Of a DNA stretch of 64,000 nt, positions 58,101-64,000 are shown one piece after another; the first letter of the stretch is position 1, and every line of letters begins with the position of its first letter. The translations under genes and the position numbers were made by a program. The notes beneath the pieces were generated by a model. It did no database searches. It was not told the DNA's origin and saw nothing but the letters and a program-made list of their open reading frames with translations. This DNA is from Oxyruncus cristatus (Eukaryota > Chordata > Aves > Passeriformes > Cotingidae): contig VXAY01004332.1 of NCBI GenBank assembly GCA_013399855.1, positions 1 to 64,000 on the forward strand, given 5' to 3'.

Positions 58101-60116
58101 GCATTGTTCTTTGGAAAAACTGTATAAAGTTTCTGTGCAAATTGTAGAAAGCCCCTCTGGGGCCACCTAATTATTAATTTTAGCCATACTGGAATTAACT
58201 GATGGTAGTGGACAGTAATTTCTCTAAACAGCTCTAGCACAATTGAACTTCACCCTTAGACAGAAGAAAATGTGTTAAAAGCATTAGTTTAAGCTTCCAG
58301 TACAGTTGGTAAATGAAGAGTTAATGATTAATACAGTGTTAAATACTGAGCTTTTTACAAACCAAGACAAACTACACAAACATTTACGAGGAATATAAAG
58401 CAACCACAAGCTGCTTGCTGTTAAAGAAGCTTTTTTCATAGATACTCTGTCATTGTAAACCAAGGTTTTGACTTTCCACTTTACCATCCTCTCAAGCACT
58501 GACACGATGTGAACTCACACTCCGTGGTGTATGTACATTTTTAGAAGTGGAAATCAAGCCAGCTGTTAGGTTCTCAGCATCTCAACCCAACCAAAGGATA
58601 ACGTTCAGCCAGTGTTAGACATTCGAGGATTAGAGTCCTTTAGGATCTGCTCCAACTTTCTGCATAATCAAACCACAGAACACCACTAACCATCTCTTCT
58701 CCTAGCCCATGAGCTCCTGGCTAAAGTCTCCCAGTGAAAGCAGAATTTTTTTCTTAGAGCTCCTAAATTACAGAAACCGCCACCTTAACCCAGTAAGCTT
58801 ATCCCCGAGGGCTTTTTACCCCAAGTAAAATGCCTTGTCATTTTGTCTAACTTTGCTTGTCACAAAATCTTCTAAGTCAAAGAAGCTTCTAGTCACTTTT
58901 TGCATGAAGAGTTTGAAAACTAATCCCTCTGGTTAATCCTCCTTGGGCAAGAAGATAAAGACAGCTATTCTAACTCTGACAGAGGTCCACCTACACAGAA
59001 AGCCTGGCTCCAGCAGCACACAATAATAGATGCCTAAGAAGCAGTCTAAGGGCAGACAAGCATAAGGCAATCCTTCCCTTATACATCCTGCCAGCTTTGA
59101 GCATTCCCGAATCACAGACTGCAGCACGTGTAATCCTTTGGATGGACACATTAAGTGGTCTGAGCTTCTTCAGTCAGAAATACTTAATTTTTTTCTCGTA
59201 GCTCTCTGAGCTCATCCTGGTTTGTCAAACATTACGTTCCCCAGCTCGACCTACCAGCCCTCCACTTACCCACCCAACAACCTCCTGCTCTTCCAGCTGC
59301 CGCATCACGTGTCAAGTTTGCACCCAGTCAAATATCATCAGTGACTTAAATATTCTCCCAGACAAGTGGTCTGGAAAAAAAAAGAAATCCCATTCTCTAG
59401 CCTTTAATGTATAGAGTATATCCAGAGAGCCTAGATAGGTTTAATCCAGCTGTAATAGAACCCTGCTGGGAAAGCACAGCTCACTGAGGTTACCCATCCA
59501 ATTCATCCTGCTGAGCAAATTCTCTACATAAATCTGAGTCCATCGCTCCCTGTAGAAACAAATTTGCTTGCAGAAGTTCAAGAACCCAGCTGCTGATCAA
59601 AATACAAGACTAAAATTTGGAGCAGAGAGAAACCCCTGCAGCACCCAGGAAATTCCAAGAGTAGATTTCCCATTTCTGGTTAACTGAGATCCAAGAAATA
59701 GATTTGAAACTGTTTAATATGAACTAAATTGATTTTTAAAAAACTAAGGCTCTTGAAAAAAAAAAAAATTAAGCTACTGTGAAATGAAACTTACAGTCTC
59801 CATCATAATTTAATAAGTAGTTAAAAGACAGGAGATAAAAGAGTTTCCCTGTCAGATGACGGTTATCAGTGAGATCTGCCACAAATTTATTCTGCAACCT
59901 GCACAGCTCAATATGTTCCCATAAGATCTAAGGAGACCAATATGTCTAGAAGTGGCAAGTTTTATTATTAAAAAAATTCTTCATTGCAATCAAATTCAGA
60001 AAAGACTGCAAAAAATAACAGAAGTCAGGCACTTTTAAGTAACTACACAATATCTTAGATGCCAATAAATATCAAAACCAACCAAAAATACTCTAATTAC
60101 ATAAACACGACAGGAT

Positions 60117-60935
60117 CCAAATTAGCTGTTATCACTCAGAGGAACTTTTGAAACTTGGTAGCTCGGTTCAGTATTATGTATCAAGCAAAAAGGCAAATAC
60201 AGCCTTTGGAGTAACTAGGAAAGAAAACACATATTCCCATTATGTTGTTGAATGCTGAAGGCAGTTCTGATTCCATCTGAAAAAGGAGACAGAATGACAA
60301 AAGGGACGACAAAGATGACCAAAAGCACAGATCAGCTTCTATATAAGGAGAGATTGAGCAGAGCAGGACTTTGGGTGGACAAAGAAACAATCAGGGGGAA
60401 GATACGGAAAAGTCAAGAGATCTGAAACATGACACAGTGTCAAGATGAAAAACATGGAATAATTGACTACCATGTCTTACAATGCAGAAAATGAGAGCAC
60501 TCACCAAAGTTAGAGACAGCTCTCCGAAGCCAGTTCAAGGATATCATCACTGGATGTAGAATATTTCAAATAACACTTAAAATGCATAATTAAATTGTAG
60601 CGCTCACTGCTGTAGGATGTCATGGAGACCAGAAACATAAACAAGTTAGAAGAGGGATTATATAAATTAATGGAGAATAGATATGGTCATGATCAGAGGA
60701 TGAAATACAACTCCTGGATGAGCAGGGCCCTAGACTGATGATAGTCACAAGCTGGGAGGCAAATGGAGTGGGGGGGAGAATGAAAAAAAACAAACCAAAC
60801 TTACCACATTATACATGCCCTGTTTCTTACAGCCCTCATTAAGCATCTGCTTCTGGATCTTGTCAAAGGCAGGATACTGAGCTACACAGAGCTTTGCAAT
60901 TTGCCCCAGGATGACATTTCTATTTAAACATCTAT
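60117..60935 (+). mobile_element. Old CR1-type LINE fragment reaching its 3' end
   Basis: Successive blocks match the amniote CR1 consensus in order: AATTAGCTGTTATCACTCAG; GACAAAGATGACCAAAAGCA with AAGGAGAGATTGAGCAG; CTCACTGCTGTAGGATGTCA; and AAGCATCTGCTTCTGG with GGCAGGATACTGAGCTA at the 3' end. It is heavily diverged, so an ancient insertion upstream of PLXNB1. Confidence 0.6.
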
Positions 60936-63900
60936 TTTATGGTACATTTATAGACTTTATTTATTTTTAAATATTAAGAATGTAACTCTAGCCCTGCCTA
61001 ATCGCATATTTAGGAGGCTGGAAGCCTAAACTCACTGGCTATTTCTAAAGGCAGTCTCTCTCACATTAACATTTAGATACCATCTCACTGAATCCTGACA
61101 GCACAGCACAAAAGTTAATGCACACCATGGGAAACCAAAGCCAAGGCCGGAGCCACGGTGCACAGAAGTGGCAGAATCGAGTTTAACGCACCAACAGTCC
61201 CTCTTCCAGGAACAGCTCTTCCCTGTCTGCCAAACGTTTGATGGAAACTTCTCACTCAGATCCTGACTGAACCCAGCAGATAACATGTTTGCTGTCAGTA
61301 CAGCAGAACCACGACTGCTAAAAGTAGGTCAGGGCTGTCCGTCCTAACCAGGGAGAAAGGAGAGCCGGAGCACGCCAGACGATTTGGCCAGGTATTACAG
61401 AAAACCTTCATCTGGGATTTCATCACTACTTCAAACAGATGTGATTCATATTTTACCAGCCTCCACCTCAAACAAGGCACACCTTCCCAACCACACTGCC
61501 CTCCCTATCATTAGGGGCACCTCTCCCCAGCCTCAGCCAGGATCCTCCTGTTCCCAGCTTTGGCTCCACAGGCTACGAAAGCCACAATGCTGCTCTGCAC
61601 TAGCTGTTCTGTGCTGATTGTTGTAAAGCAGAAATGCCCCACTGCTTTGTACAGAAAGAGCCAGGACAGCACACGATTTCAGTGTAATCACTTCTGCCTT
61701 AGAGTCTATTTTCCTTGGCAGATTTCCCTGCAGAACGGAGGGAGACCTCAGCAACCAGCACATGCTTCCCAGAGGACAGGACCGTGACCCCTAACCCAGC
61801 TCTCACGTCCCAGAGGCAAAGGCCACACTCTCAAGTCAAGTTCTTTTGCATCCAGTCTGGCCTTGGAGTAACCTAGCAAGAGAGGAGAGGAGCTTCAAAC
61901 ATCCTGTGACACTCCTGTGAAAAAGCACCAGTCCTACACTTGCACCCCCATGGTCTCCATGCCAGCAGCAGCCCTGCAGGGTTCCACAGTGAGAGGGAGA
62001 ACAGAGACCAACCACAGGAGGAGTTCATGCTAGCAGTGGTACAGACCACAGGCAGACACACAGGGACCACATCCCGAGCTCCACGATCCAGTTGTCAAGA
62101 TGCAAATGAGAAATGTTAAACACTGGAGCCTGATTTGAATAAATCCTTTCACTCTACAGACATTGAACAGTGCAGGGTGCTCTGTTCTGTTAAAGCAATT
62201 TCCTTGACACCCCTTAAATCTTAGATTTTAGCACTACAACAGCTCTGTAAAGAACTAATATGCCCTGGGTAGACAGGAAGTAATTCTTCTCCCTAGAGTT
62301 TTCCTCCATTTCAAATAAAATTCACTTTTCTGCTCTTCCCAGAAATCTTTTGGAGAAACATAGTCTGACAGCAGAGTCTTCCCCTATCACTCCAAGACAG
62401 TCAGCAGTTCTGGCTATAGCCATGAATACAGGCAGTAACATGCAAATATGTTTAATGCAATGCAGCCACACGAGTAGCACCGATCCCCTCCCACCCAGGA
62501 GAGACAGCAAAATCAACAGCTCCACATCACTGCCACAATCTGCTTGTGGTTTGCCTTCAAACCAAGATGGGGTGTATTCTATCTTGTATTACTCAAGTCA
62601 TGTTAAAGCAGTATCAGAAGTGACGCTTTGATCAATTAATCTTCCATGAATTAGTGCCTAAGCCCGGAAGGTTCTCAGTCGTCAGCTATGAACTAGTAGG
62701 TTCAATAGTCTGGCAATTAAGTTACACAGGTCTGCTAGATAATGATCCAAGTTGAGGTGGCCAGACATTTTCTTCCACCTCTGCAAAGCAATGCCAAGGC
62801 TTTGATAAGGCCAGTAACAGACAGCAACATCCCATGCAGGTCAAAAAGCCTGGGGACCTTCCCAAGCTTGGGAAGCTTCACAGCTACATAACACATATAA
62901 AACACAACAGCTCCCACTGCACTGCTGCAGAAGGCTGAACAGGCTGGGTGCAGATCTGAGAGCCAGGATCAACTTCACATCAGTCTCAACAGCTCTGACT
63001 GTCCCACACAGGCTGGATATCTTGAATATCCAGTGCTTTCAAATGTAGTCCAACATGGAATGGTGGCCCAGGAACCATCCATGAAGGGCTCTCAAGGTGC
63101 ATGTGGTTGAAGAGACACAGGCTGTTAGCAGTGATGCAGCATATTCTTCCACCCTGCAATCACAGCCTTCCACCCTAGATATTGTCCACCCTTGGAAGTT
63201 CTTTTTTCAAGGATAAAATTCAGAGCACCAGACCATACACAGACAGGGGTGGGAGAGCTACAAGTTACTGTGCATGGGCCATCAGGCAATGCTCTCCATC
63301 CATATCACTGTGGGTCCACAATATAGAGGAGTGAAAATCAGTAACAGGAAAATTCTGCAGAGGAAGCAGAAGTAGGGCACTGCAAGATTTGGTACTTGGA
63401 GAAATAAACCATGTGGAGTAAGAGTTCTCTGGTCAATTTGTTAACAGGCAGATGTCTAGCCACACCTTATCCAGAACAAGGGATTTTATTGCAAGACAAA
63501 ATAAATTTCAATGCCATCAAGTGGCTTTGCAACATGAGTTTCTGTTTGCTCAGATTGAGGAGATCCTAATTTTCTGGCAAACCATTTGAGCAACTTTGGT
63601 GCTGTCCTGAAGGCACAAAGGTTCAGAACCAGCTACCTGTTCATGGGAGCCATGAATTTTAAAGACTTTTTGGTTGAGACTGCTCTCCATCTGTTTGCTA
63701 CCGCCCCACCTGCACAGTCTGACAGCCACTGGCTGGGCAGGACTGACTGGCTCATCCCTTCCCCTTTCAGGGAAGCCCAGACCTTCACCCCAGGGCTGCA
63801 GAGATGCACTAAATGGGCCTGCAATTCTAGTCTGAAATGCAAACTGCTACAAGCAGGAACTTCAGCAGGTATAACTGGCTGACTGTTGGCTTTTCAAGAG

Positions 63901-64000
63901 AATGCTGCCTTGCCAGGGTCACCCCTGGGCAAAAAAGTGCCCAGGAGACAGGAAAACCAGATTTACAGTAGTTTGTTAGGAATAGCACTGAGTTTTGCAT

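Larger units (their letters stand above)
52977..64000 (-). other. 5' flank or 5' introns of PLXNB1, no coding exon recognised
   Basis: The acceptor at 52977 requires an upstream untranslated exon. The 11 kb holds only open frames without recognisable homology, the old CR1 at 60.1-60.9 kb, a poly-A tract, and one CpG-rich patch at 55.02-55.14 kb that could be a promoter or first exon. Confidence 0.5.

Noticed and set aside
60805..60922. Minus-strand open stretch (VILGQIAKLCVAQYPAFDKI..) ending at a strong GTAAGT donor, looking like a coding exon
   Set aside because: Read on the plus strand it is the 3' end of an old CR1 (AAGCATCTGCTTCTGG, GGCAGGATACTGAGCTA) continuing the element from 60117. 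The supposed acceptor has no pyrimidine tract.

Overview
The window is vertebrate nuclear DNA, most likely from a bird. Genes have many short exons with GT..AG introns. The repeats are CR1 LINEs, including a fairly well preserved 3'-end copy of the type common in bird genomes (51249-51376, minus strand) and two much older CR1 relics on the plus strand (about 31.2-32.1 kb and 60.1-60.9 kb). No bacterial, viral, CRISPR or tRNA/rRNA features were seen.

All recognisable coding sequence is on the minus strand and belongs to two genes in tandem. From about 53.0 down to 16.7 kb lies a complete coding region for plexin-B1 (PLXNB1), a semaphorin-4D receptor. I could place 36 coding exons. Every junction keeps phase, and the total is 6609 bases (2202 residues plus stop). 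Domain order is signal peptide, sema, PSI1, PSI2, a 286-residue Ser/Thr/Pro-rich exon, PSI3, IPT repeats, a basic proprotein-convertase-like site, one membrane segment, split RasGAP domain with inserted Rho-binding domain, and a C-terminal VTDL PDZ ligand. The 3' untranslated region probably runs to about 12.85 kb. The 11 kb upstream of the first coding exon (53-64 kb) holds no recognisable coding exon and is probably 5' intron and untranslated sequence.

Downstream, from 8.7 to 1.3 kb, lies a second gene: a divergent SR-protein kinase (SRPK family). Ten exons join in frame into a kinase domain with all core catalytic residues. It lacks the long spacer insert of SRPK1-3. The last, C-terminal exon was not found and may lie left of the window. 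One of its introns (5963-6136) has AT-AC ends with a full ATATCCTT donor and a U12-type branch site, so it is a minor-spliceosome intron. Its possible promoter near 11.4 kb carries a perfect MEF2 motif that doubles as a TATA box.

The arrangement PLXNB then SRPK, same strand, mirrors PLXNB3-SRPK3 on human Xq28. That suggests an ancestral linked pair duplicated with the plexin-B family and kept here beside PLXNB1. The left edge (1-about 230) is a CpG island, probably the promoter of a neighbouring gene outside the window.
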